Numbered from the stretch's first letter, positions 1 to 12,330 are shown. The stretch is DNA of 64,000 nt from Temnothorax longispinosus (GCF_030848805.1 NC_092366.1:9232496-9296495), one strand, 5' to 3'. Made by a program: numbers and translations. Notes: generated from the letters alone by a model not told the origin.

Positions 1-493
1 GAAGTCAACTTCGTCCGTGACCTTCACGGGTCACGTTGCTTCACCACGACATCGAGTACCGCGAAACGGTAGCTCGGCGGTCGTTTGCTCGTCGCGAAGG
101 TCCTTGGCCCTAGCCGGTGTCAGAATGAGGGAGTGCCGCGAGCGTGAACCAGGGCGTTCGCGCTCGCTCGGCAGGCAGCAACCTGCAGCCGCCGCTCAGC
201 AGGTTCCACGATTAATTATTATTCGGAGCGAGCATGAGTCGACATCGATTCCGTCAACGTAGATATTCCTTCGAATTCCCTCGGGTTCACCGACATCGCG
301 ATAGCGATCCGGAATCGAAATTATCACTACAGATTCATGCTTCGATCCTCTTTCCCCTGCGCAGATCTCTATCAGAAGTTTAATTCGTTAATTTACTCCA
401 ATAGATTAAAAACAAAGAATATGCTCGCGATGAGTAGGATTATTCCTGATCGAGGTAAAAGAAGATGCAAAATAAGTCTTACGTTTTGCGCAG
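1..493. other. Intron or upstream sequence of the CDR2-like gene
   Basis: No coding exon can be supported here. The stretch ends in a splice acceptor (GCGCAG at 488-493). The next exon begins with the last two bases of an Asp codon, so the preceding exon must end in G. I found no exon ending in G before a good donor in this stretch, so the first coding exon probably lies left of the window. Confidence 0.6.
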
Positions 494-3400
494 ATCTACA
501 GTTGGCGGCGGAGCTCGGCAAGACCCTTCTAGAACGGAATAAGGAGCTGGAGAACATCATCAAGTTGCACCAAGCTACTGTGGAGGAGCAAACACAAGAA
601 ATCGAGGTTACTATAAATCTTGCAGTAATTTTTTCGCGAGTAATTCTTACAATTTGAACGATATTAGTATTGCTCACGGCAAACCGATTACCCTGCGGTT
701 CTTCTCTGATAATTTTACTAATAGCTTCCATATAGCATTTTTGTAATAAACAGCGACAATCGCGGGGCACGGCAAGAAAATTCGAGTCGCGAACGATTTG
801 CGGAATCGCTCAACCTCGAAATTGCACTGTCCGATGAATACGCATGTTATTTGTTCGTTCCGCAGTATATGAAAAAGCAGACTGCCGCCCTGAGGGAGGT
901 GAACAATACGCGGCTGAAAGTCTACGAGCAGCTGGAAGTCAGCGTGCAGGATCTGGAACGTGCGAATCATCATCTGGTGATCGAAAACACGAGCGATAAG
1001 AAGCTGATCAAGAGGTAGGCGCGTTATCTTCCTTTGCTTCTTTTTCGAACGCCGTTTCTTCGATTGGCGAAGCGTCCTCAAATAGAGAGGAAAAAAAAGG
1101 AGAGAAAAATTGGCACTCTCATTCGAAAGAAAGATACCGCTTGATATTCCAGATAAGATTTTGCTACAAGTACCGCGAAAACGTGCCGGCCTAACGAGGT
1201 CTGTTATTATATCTTGTTAGCTCCGTATTGTATTGGCTATGTGAACCGTTGTTAGCTCACCTTTCTAAATGCATAATTCATGCACTATCCAATACAATTA
1301 AAGTTCATGGAAAGTTATTAAGTATTATTTTCCTATTTAACTCTATCCCAATCTCCCTAATGGAATCTATATACCGCGTGTCCATGAAATTCTATCGGAA
1401 TTTCGGGTCAATGTGCTTTTCGAGCGAATCGAAATTCGGGCTAAACGTCTTGCGTTTTGACTCATCGCGGTTGACCCGAAATTCCGGAGAAATTTCGCGC
1501 TGCGCATTTCTCCAAGTGAGGCGACATTTCGAACAGATGTCCGACCGTCGGAGAAATTGCGATACGCAAAACGTTCCGCAATAACGAGACTTCTACTGAT
1601 AATCATATAACGATTTGCGCGCGACCAGCCAATCCATGACTATCGAGAATCTGGAAATAAGATGCGAGGAGCTACAGAAGAAGATTGACGACTTGACCGA
1701 ACGACTGCGTCAGCATGCCGCAAGCCCGTCTAGAAATAATGTGCAACAGCAGCAGCATCAACAGCAACAACTGCATCAGCAACAGAATACCGATTGGGAA
1801 ACTTCGGATACGCAAGGTGGCAGCGAGAAACAAGTATGTATAGTTTGGGGTATAGTTTGAGTATTTTATGTAACATATCACTCTTCGCTCCATCCGAGTC
1901 TTCATGAGGAAGAGACTTGATGCTTTTTTCTTGTTTCCAGAGAGCTGCCCCGAGCTCGCCGAAATCCTCCCAAGAGATGACCGAGACGACCGCGGCAAAC
2001 GACGAAGAGATAACCGAGTTGCTGAAGCAGTTGCAGGATGTTCGCAATCAAAGGGCTAGGGAGCAGAAGAAGGTCTCCGAGCTCAGTCAGCAGCTGACCA
2101 CTTTGTTACAGGAGAACAGCGCATTGGAGGAGCAATTAACGGAGTGGCGTAACAAGGCGCAAGATGTGAAGAGTCTGCAAGAGGAGATTAGCACCTTGGA
2201 GGAAGTCAGGTACGAGTGTTCTCATTCATTTTCCTTTCTTGAACGTAAATCGCCTCTAGTTCTCCACGTACATAATTAAAAGCTACATTGCGAGAAAAGA
2301 TCATTGCAACCGTAATGTAAATAAAAGTGAATTAAAAGTTGCACGTTGTTGGACTCATTGACAAGAAATTTTGCACGGTAATATCAGCATGACAATGTTT
2401 GTGAAACAAGCAAAATGATTTTTATAGACGGGGTCAATTGTGCGGGCGTTGTTTGCGCGGCATGGACACGAGGACGCACGACGAACTCTCTATAATGCTG
2501 GATCAGGAAGAGTACGATGACATAAGTATGGCTGAGTCGTTAATCAGTGAGAGTCAGCGAGACTCCGAATTGACTGTGCAGGTATTTCCTCTTTTTTTTT
2601 CTAACATTTGACTCAACTTTACGAACCGCTGGTTTACTAGTAAATCTACAGTTTGCATGAACCGAGTCTCTCTTGTGCTCGAGTCTGTCGCTACAATGCT
2701 TCTTTTGATTTCAGTTATGCTTGCCTAGAATAGTAATTATCTTTTATCTGCTTTAGGAAGTGACAAACTTCGCAAAATCCAAGCCAAAGACAGTACGTAA
2801 ATGGCATAGTTCGTTGTTATGGAGGATATTTGCTTATACGAAAGTACCGTTGTTGTTATTTCATTTTTCCGAAGCGATTGTTTATATTAGAGCCCATTTT
2901 ATTATTCCGATAATGCTCGCGCCTTTTCAAATACCGTTGTTCATTTTCCGCAAAATGTCTCTGGTTGTTCTTAAGCTTTGGCTGTTCAAACAAAGTTCTG
3001 AAAAATCAAAGATTCTTTAATCAAAGATTTTTTTTATCTTGACTTTCGAAAACGATTTTTAATACACAATTAACTCTTTGATATTATATATAATTAATAC
3101 TAACATTCGATTATACTTTCAATTTGTACGATTATACCTTAAAATAACGTGCAAATTTAGATAATATATTAATAACATATGCGTGTTATTCTTATTTTAT
3201 CTAATTTTATCTTATTAAAAAGTCAACTTCTATTAAAGAAAATTAATTATCTATTGGAGCGTAAAGTGTCTTTCTAATAAATATTAAGACATTTATGATG
3301 TCTAAAATACTGCGTCAAATTGACTACTTAATTCCCAAAGATTATTAAGACTGTGTCCATTTCTCGGCAACATTAAGAATCTAGGATAAGTAAACATTTG

Positions 3401-5179
3401 TGCTTGCTGTTGTTCTAAGCATGATAATTCCTGTTATTGGAATTGCTGCGTCTAGTCCAATTATTTTAACTGATAATTTTGTACAATGTATATATAAGTG
3501 CCAGATTTATAAGATATCTTAAATAAAACACATTTTCTCATGGAACTTTTTGCAATCTTTAATATCCTATAAATCTGGCAGGTCCTTTGCCCTTCTGCTT
3601 CCAGTTATCCTCCATTTCTGCACAACGTCCCGTATAATTATTACATCTAACGTAAATTGAAATGAAGAAATAAGTAAAAGTTGCGTATAATGTTTTATAC
3701 TAACATAAAAATTATACGTGACCTTATTATGAGATTTTAGATTTGGTGTAGTAACATTTTAACGCTGATCGCTTTTCTCGTACATATAATTCTTGCAATT
3801 AAATATTCATATTAATTGTAAATGAATTTCGTCGTATACCCATTTTCGTAATTTCAACTGCACACACGTTAATTGCCTGCACACAGGATATAGGCAGCAA
3901 GAATGAAGGTACCGACGAACTGGACAGCGCGAATCCTTATCGAGTCTTGGTAGAGAAGTATCAGGCCTTGTTGGAGGTGCAGAGACATTGTCAGCCCCGT
4001 CGTAAGGACACCACACCCGCGACGTGTATGTCGTTGCAGGAGGAGCTGGAGATGTCCGGGGAGTTTAACAATTTTTATCCTGCTGCTTCCGAGGTCGAGA
4101 CTGCCACGGCTCCGGAATCAACCAAAACCGCCTTGCGAATCAAACCTGAGAACGCTGGGAAAAAACCTTTCTCGGCCACTCCCACTGATTTCTCCGAAGC
4201 CGAAACGTCGTCTTCAGGCTTTTCGGACGAGACCAGCAACAAGGCGACGCAAACGGACGACAGACCGTCGGGTTCATTCCTATGCTCCATCGCCGACGGT
4301 GAGGACTGCAAGTTTAGCATTTACGACGACAACAGTCCATTTGAAAGCAGGTTCCGCAAGACGCCTGAGTACCGACAGCTCTTCAGTGAGATCTTTAGCG
4401 TTCTGAAACGGGCGGCCGAAGCGAAGGACGAGGGCGAGAAGCTACCGTTGCTGGACGATCCCGCCCCATCGCAGACGAAGTACGACGCGTCGTTACAAGA
4501 AGATTTGCAGAGCGAAGCGACGGACGACAATCAAAGCGTCATGTCCTCCATGGTATCGTCGGTGGTCTCGGAACCGGTCTTCAGGGTGCAGTCTGCTAGC
4601 CCGGCCAATCTAAAGGACAGCCAGCAATCCGGCAAGTCCAGCAACACCGCCGTGAATCAGCAACCCGGAAAGGACGCAAGCTGCAGAATGGATTACGTGT
4701 CTCTTAATTTGCGCGTCCGCAAGAAGTCCGCGGCGAAGAAGAACTTCGCTAAAAAGGCGGCGCAGTGCAACGACCGATCAACCACGCCGGACATCATTCC
4801 CACGACGAATCCGAAACTCGTACCAGCCAAACCTAACGGCGGGGGCCGAAGGAGATTCAGACCGTTCAACCCTGCCGAGCACGAGCACTCCGGTGCATGG
4901 AACGGTCAGCACAATGTATATCCGAATCGGTTGAGAGATAACAAGAAGTTATACGGCCTGACGCGTGGCCCAGCCGAGCAGCAGCAGCAACAACAACAAC
5001 AGCAGCAGCAGCAGCATAACAATTTCGAGTACAAGGATTTCAAACCCAGCACCGCGTCGGAGGAGGTGGCTCGGCTGAAGCGATTGGAGATGTCTTATGC
5101 AGAGGTTCTTCGCACGCCTAACAACAAATCCAGAGCCAACAATCATCATCATCATCATCATCATTATCGTAGGAATTAA
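494..5179 (+). CDS. CDR2: Cerebellar degeneration-related protein 2-like (centrocortin family), 5'-partial
   Basis: Seven exons join in phase: 494-606, 866-1014, 1629-1833, 1941-2209, 2428-2581, 2757-2792 and 3887-5179, giving 739 residues to a TAA stop at 5177-5179. The first visible residues, DLQLAAELGKTLLERN, match the N-terminal coiled coil of vertebrate CDR2/CDR2L almost exactly. Further family landmarks are the KVYEQLEV stretch in the second exon, VEKYQALLE in the last exon, and TPEYRQLFSEIF near residue 465, which corresponds to PEYKALFKEIF in CDR2. Coiled coil fills roughly residues 1-240 and the rest is low-complexity, with glutamine and histidine runs near the C-terminus. Fly centrocortin acts at centrosomes and in cortical mRNA localisation; human CDR2 is a paraneoplastic antigen. 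The protein is longer than human CDR2 (about 450 aa), as in flies. The start codon lies outside the window. The 36-nt sixth exon is the least certain part. Confidence 0.9.
3499..3580. repeat. Small inverted repeat in the last CDR2 intron
   Basis: TGCCAGATTTATA at 3499 is repeated inverted as TATAAATCTGGCA ending at 3580, with a loop of about 56 bases. It is probably a short palindromic transposon remnant. The rest of this intron (2793-3886) is AT-rich and holds no supported feature. Confidence 0.6.
4979..5014 (+). repeat. Polyglutamine-coding run (12 Q) in the CDR2-like gene
   Basis: Twelve glutamine codons, mixed CAG and CAA, encode a Q12 run in the disordered C-terminal part of the protein. 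A seven-codon CAT run (5144-5164, seven histidines) follows close to the stop codon. A second Q-rich stretch lies at about 1744-1785 in the third exon. Confidence 0.9.
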
Positions 5180-5720
5180 ACGGGACGAATGGATGGGTGA
5201 AGCGAAGCACGTACAAGATGTAGAGTTTTATATTTGAATTTTAATTGTATCCTGACTAGAATAGAGAGATCTCACGCGCTAAGCTGCATCATTCATCCCG
5301 CGATGAGACCCAGTATTGTTTTGTACTTTCTTGTAAATATTCGACGACGTGGATATAGGTGTAGCGGCATGATTCTAGGCACTAACTAACACGTCCGCGT
5401 TAGCTTTAAGTTTGAACATTTCGTATCTTACTGTATATCCCTTTCCTTCCACGCGGTGAACATACAACGGCGAGTATTGACTCCCCTGTGGTACCGTCGT
5501 TAGTCGTTACGGAGAGGAGAACAATTTCTTCATGTGCCATTTACTCTCCGTGTCAAAATACCAACTTCCGACTCTAAAATTCGCACTGCTCTTCGATAAC
5601 GTATATTTTCTCCTCGGGGAAGTGACTCTTAGTGCATGTCAGCAGCAGCATGCGTGGTGTGTTAGCTTTTGTATTTTATAGGTATAAATATTGTGATGAT
5701 GTACGTATAAATAAATAAAT
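5180..5720 (+). terminator. 3' UTR of the CDR2-like gene with poly(A) signals
   Basis: The stop codon is followed by about 530 bases without coding potential. Overlapping AATAAA hexamers lie at 5710-5715 and 5714-5719. Cleavage probably happens within the following 30 bases. The next gene is on the opposite strand and converges towards this one. Confidence 0.6.
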
Positions 5721-6406
5721 TCTTTATCGTATTAAGTCGCTCTTCCCTCTTTCGCGCTCTCTCGTAATTATTATATGAGAGTAAAACCGATCCTCAATGA
5801 GCCAATTAATATATCCACTACTTGCTCTTGCGTAAGTTTTGTCATAAGAGTGTGAAACTTGTCCAACATATAGACATACACAGAATATAATCTTTGAAAT
5901 GTAAAAATATAAAGGTCACATATATAAAAGCTGAACAAGTTATATTTACGGTACGTATGCGCGAACGGTCATTACAACTATCACTGAAATATCTATAATC
6001 TATATCATATCTTAAAAAGAATATCAAGGTTGCTGGGTGGGTATCATTTTATTCGGACATATTGAATGTACAAGAAGCAACTTACATCTGATATTTTACG
6101 CGGTTTCGCGAGCATATTATTTTAATGTAAGTTTCTCTCTATATTTTAACACCAGAACGCCTGAATTCTTTCTATTATCTTCAATATCGAAGGATAGCTT
6201 GCGACCTCTAATATTTCAGACTCATATAACTTATTACATTTAAAGAATATAAGATGTAAAGAACAATAATGCTGTGTGTAACTAAAAAGCGCATAAAATA
6301 TAAGAGGAGACGTTTATCTCTAAAAATAATGAAAATAATTCACAAACGTTCCAGTGTTATTGTCCGTACAAACGGCATATAAACTAAAGATAATGAGTGA
6401 TATAAG
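5721..6406. other. Intergenic stretch between convergent genes
   Basis: This AT-rich sequence lies between the 3' ends of the CDR2-like and POLDIP3 genes. I see no gene, RNA gene or repeat in it. Short reading frames on both strands lack recognisable similarity or splice context. Confidence 0.5.
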
Positions 6407-6412
6407 TTTATT
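6407..6412 (-). terminator. Poly(A) signal of the POLDIP3 gene
   Basis: TTTATT on the plus strand reads AATAAA on the minus strand. It lies about 170 bases beyond the POLDIP3 stop codon, a normal 3' UTR distance. It is a candidate only, because AT-rich sequence yields this hexamer often. Confidence 0.45.
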
Positions 6413-6579
6413 AATACAATTACACCTGGGAATTGGAGTTGCGCATATTGTATGCGCGTTCTGTGTTTTGTCATTTCTCCGTTCACCTTCCTAAGAATAA
6501 TCTGCATAATGTCCGTTACACATACATACAAGACATTTCTTTTCTTCATATTGATTTATATCAAAATGGGTACGTTCGA

Positions 6580-9500
6580 TTAAGAATCGTCGAATAATGC
6601 GCGATGCACCGCTCCTAAACTTGGTTGTACATAACTCGAGCTGATACTACGTCTCGACCTGTAGAAAAGAAATTGCATCGTAAAAAAAAGGAGCACATCG
6701 GCTGCCTACAAACGACGATATTTCAAGACAACTATTTTAAGACTCTGAATTAGTTTCAGCCATAGTAGAATGACGTTAGATGTGAGAAATTCCACATAAT
6801 GATTTCATGTGACACTGATACAAATAAATGAATTTATGCTGCTTTTGACTTTCATGTACCATCACACAATTTAGCATATAAAATAGGTTCATAAAATATG
6901 CCATAAATGTATGCCTGATACATATGGTAATAGACAATTTTTACTACTTACTCCGTGAGAGATCGGACGGCTGGCCCAGTTGGATTATTTTTTGGTCGTG
7001 GATTAACGAGAAGACATTTCATTGGATGGCCGTCTAATTGTCGATTATGATAAGTTTCAACTGCTTTAGTCGCATCCTTCAGTGTTTTATAAATTACTTC
7101 CGCTGTACCTGGACGTACTAGTCTCGATACGAGCAGTTCTCCAACATCTTCGAATAATTCCTACAGAATGCAAAAATATATATATATATTTTTATCAACA
7201 GTTTACAGCGAGAACTTTCAGAAATAAATTTTCTTTATCTTACTGCACCTTGATATCTTCTTGTGTGACATTGGCTTGCAAATTGGATACCACAATTCGA
7301 TAGCCGTTTGATTGCGCCGACGAACTGGAACTTGCTTTCGGCCGCGACAAAACGCCCATTGTTCTTGTCTTATTCGGGGAAGAGGAATCAAGACGTGATT
7401 TAACTCCTACTTCTCGAAGATTTCTGGAATCGTAGTACTTGGAATCTGCTGTTTCTTCTGCTACAATTGTCCTATAATCAAAATTATAAAAAGTCCGTTG
7501 TCATTGATCAGTTAATGTTTTAATATTCTGTGAATATATATTTACCTCGACTTTGTGCCGAAACTCCAGTCTTCTTTATAAGGAGGTGAAACAGTCTTTG
7601 ACTACAATACAGAAAAAGTTATACAAATTAAACTGATCAAATTATACAAATTTCGCATAAAAGGTAACGAAATTATTTACCATCGCAGAGCGCGCAACCA
7701 GTTTGTAATCTCTTTGCCTTTCTCGTTCCTTCTCTATCTCAGATTTTCGAGCTTGAATCCTAGTTACATTAGTATTTCTGGATTTTACCCAAGTGTAAGG
7801 AGAAATCGGATTAATGCTGAATACAGGAGGTGGAGGTGGGGGTGTTGGGGCGTACTCGTTACTCACAGTCCTCCTCAATGAAGGCGACTCCGTCAAATAA
7901 TCTAAATGAATAAGCTAACATGAGTACTTTCTTTAACAAATACTATTACAATGATTGCCAATAAGACATTTTGAAATATACTTTACTAGAAATATATATA
8001 ATCAAGGATTTTTTTATGTCAAATCGAATCGAATCAAATTTTATTTTCTACGAATTCAAGTCAAATCGACAAAATTTTATCTGAATCAAAACGAATCGAA
8101 TAAAATCAAATCAAATTAAAAATATAATTTTTAATTAACAATATAATTATTATTAGATTGAATTTTAACACGTAGATAATAAGAGAACATTTTGATGTGG
8201 AAAAATAATATTGATAAATTTTTTTTAAGGCAAAAAACATTTAAATATTTAGATAACATAAAACTAATAAAATGTACTTTATTTAATATCGCAGTGTAAC
8301 TGGAACAATTAGATAAAAAAATCATTAATTATTAAAGTATTCTAATGTAGTATTGAACATTATCCAATTATAACATGGTGTTTCCTAAGTGAGTATAAAA
8401 AATTGAAGGGAATATTCCGTGGCTTATTTTAGGAAGAAAAGGTCCTATAAACATATGTCTTAAACTGCTTTGTTTTCAAAATACAGAGTGTCGAAGATGC
8501 ACACTGCTAGTGGATCTAAAAATGTTTTATTGGTACTGGAAAATGGTTCTTAATACCACATGTACGCATATCAAATTTAAGTAAAATATCTTCAAACGTT
8601 TTCCAAATTTTTATATTTTTTTCACAACTTTGACACCCTGTATTTTGAAAACGGAACAGTTTAGGGCATATGTTTATAAAATCTTTTTTTCCTAAATTAA
8701 GCCATGGAATATCCTCTTCAATTTTTTGTACTTAGGAAACATCCTGTATACATAGAATATATATACAAGGTGACCCATTTTAAGTAAAGCATTTTAACTC
8801 ATCTCTTTTGTAACTCATTATAGACAAAAATGCTTCAGACAAAAATTGTTTGGCTCGAAGGGGGACACATGATTTTATGTCATCATTTTCAAGAAATTTC
8901 AAAGGCAACTAATTTCTTAAATGAAACTTGAGTTTTTCCTTGAGATAAAGGTTGTAGATCCCGTCGAGACGTTTTCAAAACTATAATAAAGCTCTCTTGT
9001 TAAGAATTTCCTGAGATATTTTAATTTTGTCATAATATTTTTAATATAAAAAATAAAATATTTCGTAAAGTATATTCACTTTGCGATGACTTTACCTTGA
9101 TTCATTTTTATACATAGAATAATGAAAGGAATCGAATAATATTAATTTTTACACTTGCAATTTAGCAAAATTGAATGCGTCTACAAAATGCAATCAAATT
9201 TTAAAAATATTTTTTTTTACGATTGATTCTTTTCATTATTCTACGTATAAAAGAATCAAGATAAAGTCATCAAAAAGTGAATATTTTTTACGAAATATTT
9301 CATTTTATATTAAAAATATTATGACAAAATTTAAAATATCTCAGGAAATTCTTAAAGAAAGAGAGCTTTATTAAAGTGTTTTGAAAACATCTCAACAAGA
9401 TCTACAACTTTTATCTAAAGAAAAAAATCAAGTTTTATTTAAGATATTAGTCGCCTTTTAAATTTCTTGAAAACGTTCTATGATCATGGCTCACATTGGA

Positions 9501-10876
9501 ATCATGTGTCCCCCTTCAAGCCAAACAACTTCTGTTTGAAGCATTTTTGTCTATGATGTTACAGAAAAGATATCAAAATGCATTATTTAAAATAGGACAC
9601 CTTGTATGTAGTTTACTTTATTAATAGCTTAATATTTTTTTACGCATATTCAAACTTTTACTTATAATTTAACAGGGTCACAGGACATATCAAAAATTAG
9701 AAATAAACTTTTTGACTGCTACTTAATTGCTCAGTGAGCGGTTGTAATACTAAATGCACTCACTGAATGCACCTAATATGACCACACTGTTTTGCTTATT
9801 AACGGGAAATCTGACTTTATAAAATTGACAATATATATGATTTGTATTCGAATCATCTATATTCAAAAATTTCGAATAGTTCAGATTTGAATCATAGAAA
9901 TTTGAATTCCAATAAATACATCAATGTCTCTACCCTCACGTACCATCAGTATAATCCATACTCATATCTCCTAAGTAATGAGGCTCAGAGAAAGACGGTC
10001 TATATCCCACCGCTCTCGTGGGAGGCGGTATATAATTGTTTGGAATATTTGGTGGTAAGACATGCTGCATCAAATGTGGCACTTTGTTCGTCGACAATGA
10101 TAGTCTACCGTTTCGGCCAGTCTTGCGTGAAATTCCTGAAAGGGCGTCTATTTTCTTGTAATGAGACGCACGAATCTTGTCTAATTTGAGTCGCGCATCG
10201 CTCTGCTTTGCTATCTCGGCGAGCTTGTCCCTGGCATCAGTGAGCTTCTCCCGATTCTTCTGTATTATCTTAAACCGCGCATCCGTGATTATCTGCGAGC
10301 CACGTCCTCTCACGGAACCGTTTGCTCGTGCTCCTCTGCTGATGCCTCTGCGTATCCTGTACAATCGTACAACATAAATTTTCTGATTTTTGTTTGATTT
10401 ATAAATACTAAAGGAAAAACTATTGCGAGAAGACTAGTAAACGCGTTTTGTTACATAGCATCTAGAAATCGCGGAATATGTTTCCGTCAGAGGCAAGCCG
10501 TGCAGACATAATACTGTGCAGTCACTAGAGATGTACAATTAGCAAGTTTTATTCCGGAGCTATTCAGTTGGAGTAAACTAGCGCTGCAAATACACCCGCG
10601 CACGCTAGTTTACTCCAACTTCGCGGCGACGGGATTATCGTAAACGAAGTGATCTGAACGAGAACTCCAAAGAGGATTTTCGCACACAGACTTCTGTCAA
10701 TAGAGGAAAGCGCGATCGCGTCAAGGTTATAAACGTATAACGCGAGCGTAAAGTTAGCGTGAGAATTCCGTTGCAATTAACAATTTGCTGAATTTGCCTT
10801 ACCCTCCTCTGCCTCTCATTCCCAACGATTTCGACTTTTTAATTATATCATCTAGGCTTAGGCCCATATCAGCCAT
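6580..10876 (-). CDS. POLDIP3: Polymerase delta-interacting protein 3 (SKAR) homologue
   Basis: Seven exons in transcript order are 10876-10803, 10356-9944, 7901-7681, 7601-7546, 7471-7249, 7160-6952 and 6658-6580. All junctions are GT-AG and in phase, giving 424 residues against 421 in human SKAR. The N-terminus MADMGLSLDDIIKK matches human MADISLDELIRK. The second exon carries the family's repeated DAR motifs (TDARFKI, TDARDKL, SDARLKL) among basic residues. A polyproline run lies in exon 3. An RRM fills about residues 311-384 (IVVSNLQANVTQEDIKELF, then RPGTAEVIY and LDGHPMKC). The last exon ends LGAVHRALFDDS, parallel to DTILKALFKSS in human SKAR. In mammals the protein binds the exon-junction and TREX complexes, promotes mRNA export and links S6K1 to translation of spliced mRNAs; it acts in the nucleus. 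The start ATG at 10874-10876 is chosen by N-terminal similarity. Confidence 0.92.
8372..8748. mobile_element. Palindromic MITE-like element in POLDIP3 intron 2
   Basis: The left arm near 8375 reads GTTTCCTAAG followed by an A-rich tract and AATTGAAG. The right arm carries the same words inverted (CTTAGGAAAC at 8731). The arms match imperfectly over about 180 bases each, with no coding capacity. This fits a non-autonomous inverted-repeat transposon. In the pre-mRNA it would fold into a long hairpin. Confidence 0.7.
8762..9608. mobile_element. Large palindromic element (about 850 bp) in POLDIP3 intron 2
   Basis: The left end (TACAAGGTGACCCATTTTAA) recurs inverted at the right end (TAAAATAGGACACCTTGTA). 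Arms of about 420 bases match with moderate divergence around a centre near 9185. Shared words include GGGGGACACATGAT at 8869 and ATCATGTGTCCCCC at 9502. No transposase reading frame is present, so the element is non-autonomous. It sits only about 14 bases from the preceding palindrome. Confidence 0.75.
10569..10618. repeat. Short inverted repeat in POLDIP3 intron 1
   Basis: TTGGAGTAAACTAGCG and its reverse complement CGCTAGTTTACTCCAA flank a loop of about 18 bases. The stem is perfect over 16 bases. It is probably the remnant of a small palindromic transposon. Confidence 0.75.
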
Positions 10877-11026
10877 AACTAGACAATTCCAGATTCCAGT
10901 ACGCGAAGCACGGGCACTGAAAGTGAAAACCAGTCAGGGCAGTCAGTCAAAAACCGAATTTGAAGAACTGCAATTTCAGATTTACGTCTAGCGACACTTT
11001 GCCGGAAACGCTATTGGATGCGGATT

Positions 11027-11167
11027 GGTCGATTCTGTATTTTGAGACAAGGTGAAAATTACAAAAGTGAACAGATTTACTAGATTTCGACAAATAAAAT
11101 TGTAGATTTCCTAGTGAACTTCCTCACTTTTATAATTTTCACCTCGTCCCAAGATACAGAATCGACC
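11027..11167. repeat. Inverted repeat, about 140 bp
   Basis: GGTCGATTCTGTAT...ACAAGGTGAAAATTA on the left is matched by TAATTTTCACCTCGTCCC...ATACAGAATCGACC on the right. The arms are about 50 bases with a few mismatches. It is a small foldback-type element about 150 bases from the POLDIP3 start codon. Confidence 0.75.
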
Positions 11168-11289
11168 CCCTAGAGACTTTTCAGAAACGTTCCGCTGGTT
11201 CCGCTCACGGCGCTCACAAAACGTTGCGACGTTCGAGGAATATGAATCGGTTTGTTCGCGTCGCATACTCCAATATACACCAGAGACTA

Positions 11290-11528
11290 TAGAGATATAA
11301 GAATAAAGTGCGCGAGTCATATGCTAGCAAAGAGGCTACGATATAGGAATAGAAAAAGAACGCTGCATATAAGCCCATATATATTTCTGTCTTTGTCTAC
11401 GCGCGCATGCGAAACAAAGACAAAAGGGGCCCATGCGCAGCTTTCTCCTTCTATTCTGCGCAGGTTTCTCTTTCTATTCCTCTATCGCTTTTTCAGCTCG
11501 CTCGCGCACTCTATTCTTATATCTCTAT
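11290..11528. repeat. Inverted repeat, about 240 bp
   Basis: TAGAGATATAAGAATA followed by AGTGCGCGAG on the left is mirrored by CTCGCGCACT and TATTCTTATATCTCTA on the right. Inner parts also pair (AGGAATAGAAA with TTTCTATTCCT; GTCTTTGTCT with AGACAAA). The element is GC-poor at the ends and richer in the middle, with no coding capacity. Confidence 0.75.
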
Positions 11529-11658
11529 ATTAGAGATATAACTTAGACACTTGGATCACGGATAAAAGGTGGCGATTGGATGATGATGAGTTTTTGGATG
11601 ACAGGATGATTGGATGAAAGATGAGTTTTTGGAGTGCGTTGGAGTGAGTAGGAGCATG

Positions 11659-11738
11659 GTGGTACACACGGGTGTACTCCCTTCTCCTTCTAACTCGCTA
11701 AGATAGAAAGAGAAGGGAGTATACTCGTGTGCACTCGG
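11659..11738. repeat. Short inverted repeat, about 80 bp
   Basis: GGTACACACGGGTGTACTCC and CTTCTCCTTCTA on the left pair with TAGAAAGAGAAGGGAGTATA and CTCGTGTGCAC on the right, with two or three mismatches. It is one of the cluster of small palindromes in this intergenic region. Confidence 0.7.
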
Positions 11739-11769
11739 GTGACGTTGCCGAACGCCGCTTTATGCTCGT

Positions 11770-12040
11770 ATCAGACTACGGATTGGGATTGAGATTGGAT
11801 TGAAATTTGACCAATCAGAGCAAAGTTTACTAAACTTGAGATCAGTTTTCTCTGTGCTACTTTTCTGTAAGAGCTGCAAGTTGATTGGCTTAAACCGAAA
11901 CTTGGACACAGTTCTTGCATCGTGGACACCGGGCTTAATTTCACCTCGTTTCAAGAACCGTAATCAACCTCCTGGATTAGTAAACTTTGCTCTAATTGGT
12001 CAAATTTCAATCCAATCTCAATCCCAATCCGTAGTCTGAT
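11770..12040. mobile_element. Palindromic element of about 270 bp with long, nearly perfect arms
   Basis: The element begins ATCAGACTACGGATTGGGAT and ends with the exact inverse ATCCCAATCCGTAGTCTGAT. The terminal arms match over about 65 bases almost without mismatch, down to AGCAAAGTTTACTAA and its complement. This degree of identity suggests a fairly recent insertion. No obvious target-site duplication was found. Confidence 0.8.
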
Positions 12041-12330
12041 CACGGCTTTTAGGCCCGGAGCACGACCGCTCACTGAGCCGCTAAGTAGCAATTAAAGGTG
12101 CCTTTTCATGCTGACGCTCGACGCTCATTTTCAGCAGCAAGAAGGTCGCATGACCACAATTGACGCCGGCGTCAATTGAAATTCATGAAAAGGAAAACAG
12201 CGTCAAAATTTCGGCGTCTTCGCGCTGCTTTGGCTTTGACGCTTGAAGTTGGAAAAATCCAACTTCTCTTTCTTGACGCTGGCATCATAGTGATGTCACG
12301 TGACGTCGCTCAACGCTGTTTTTTAGCGTC

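Noticed and set aside
337..657. 106-codon reading frame starting at 337
   Set aside because: Only its part from 494 to 606 is a real CDR2 exon. The start lies in the intron before a clear acceptor and the end runs past a GT donor.
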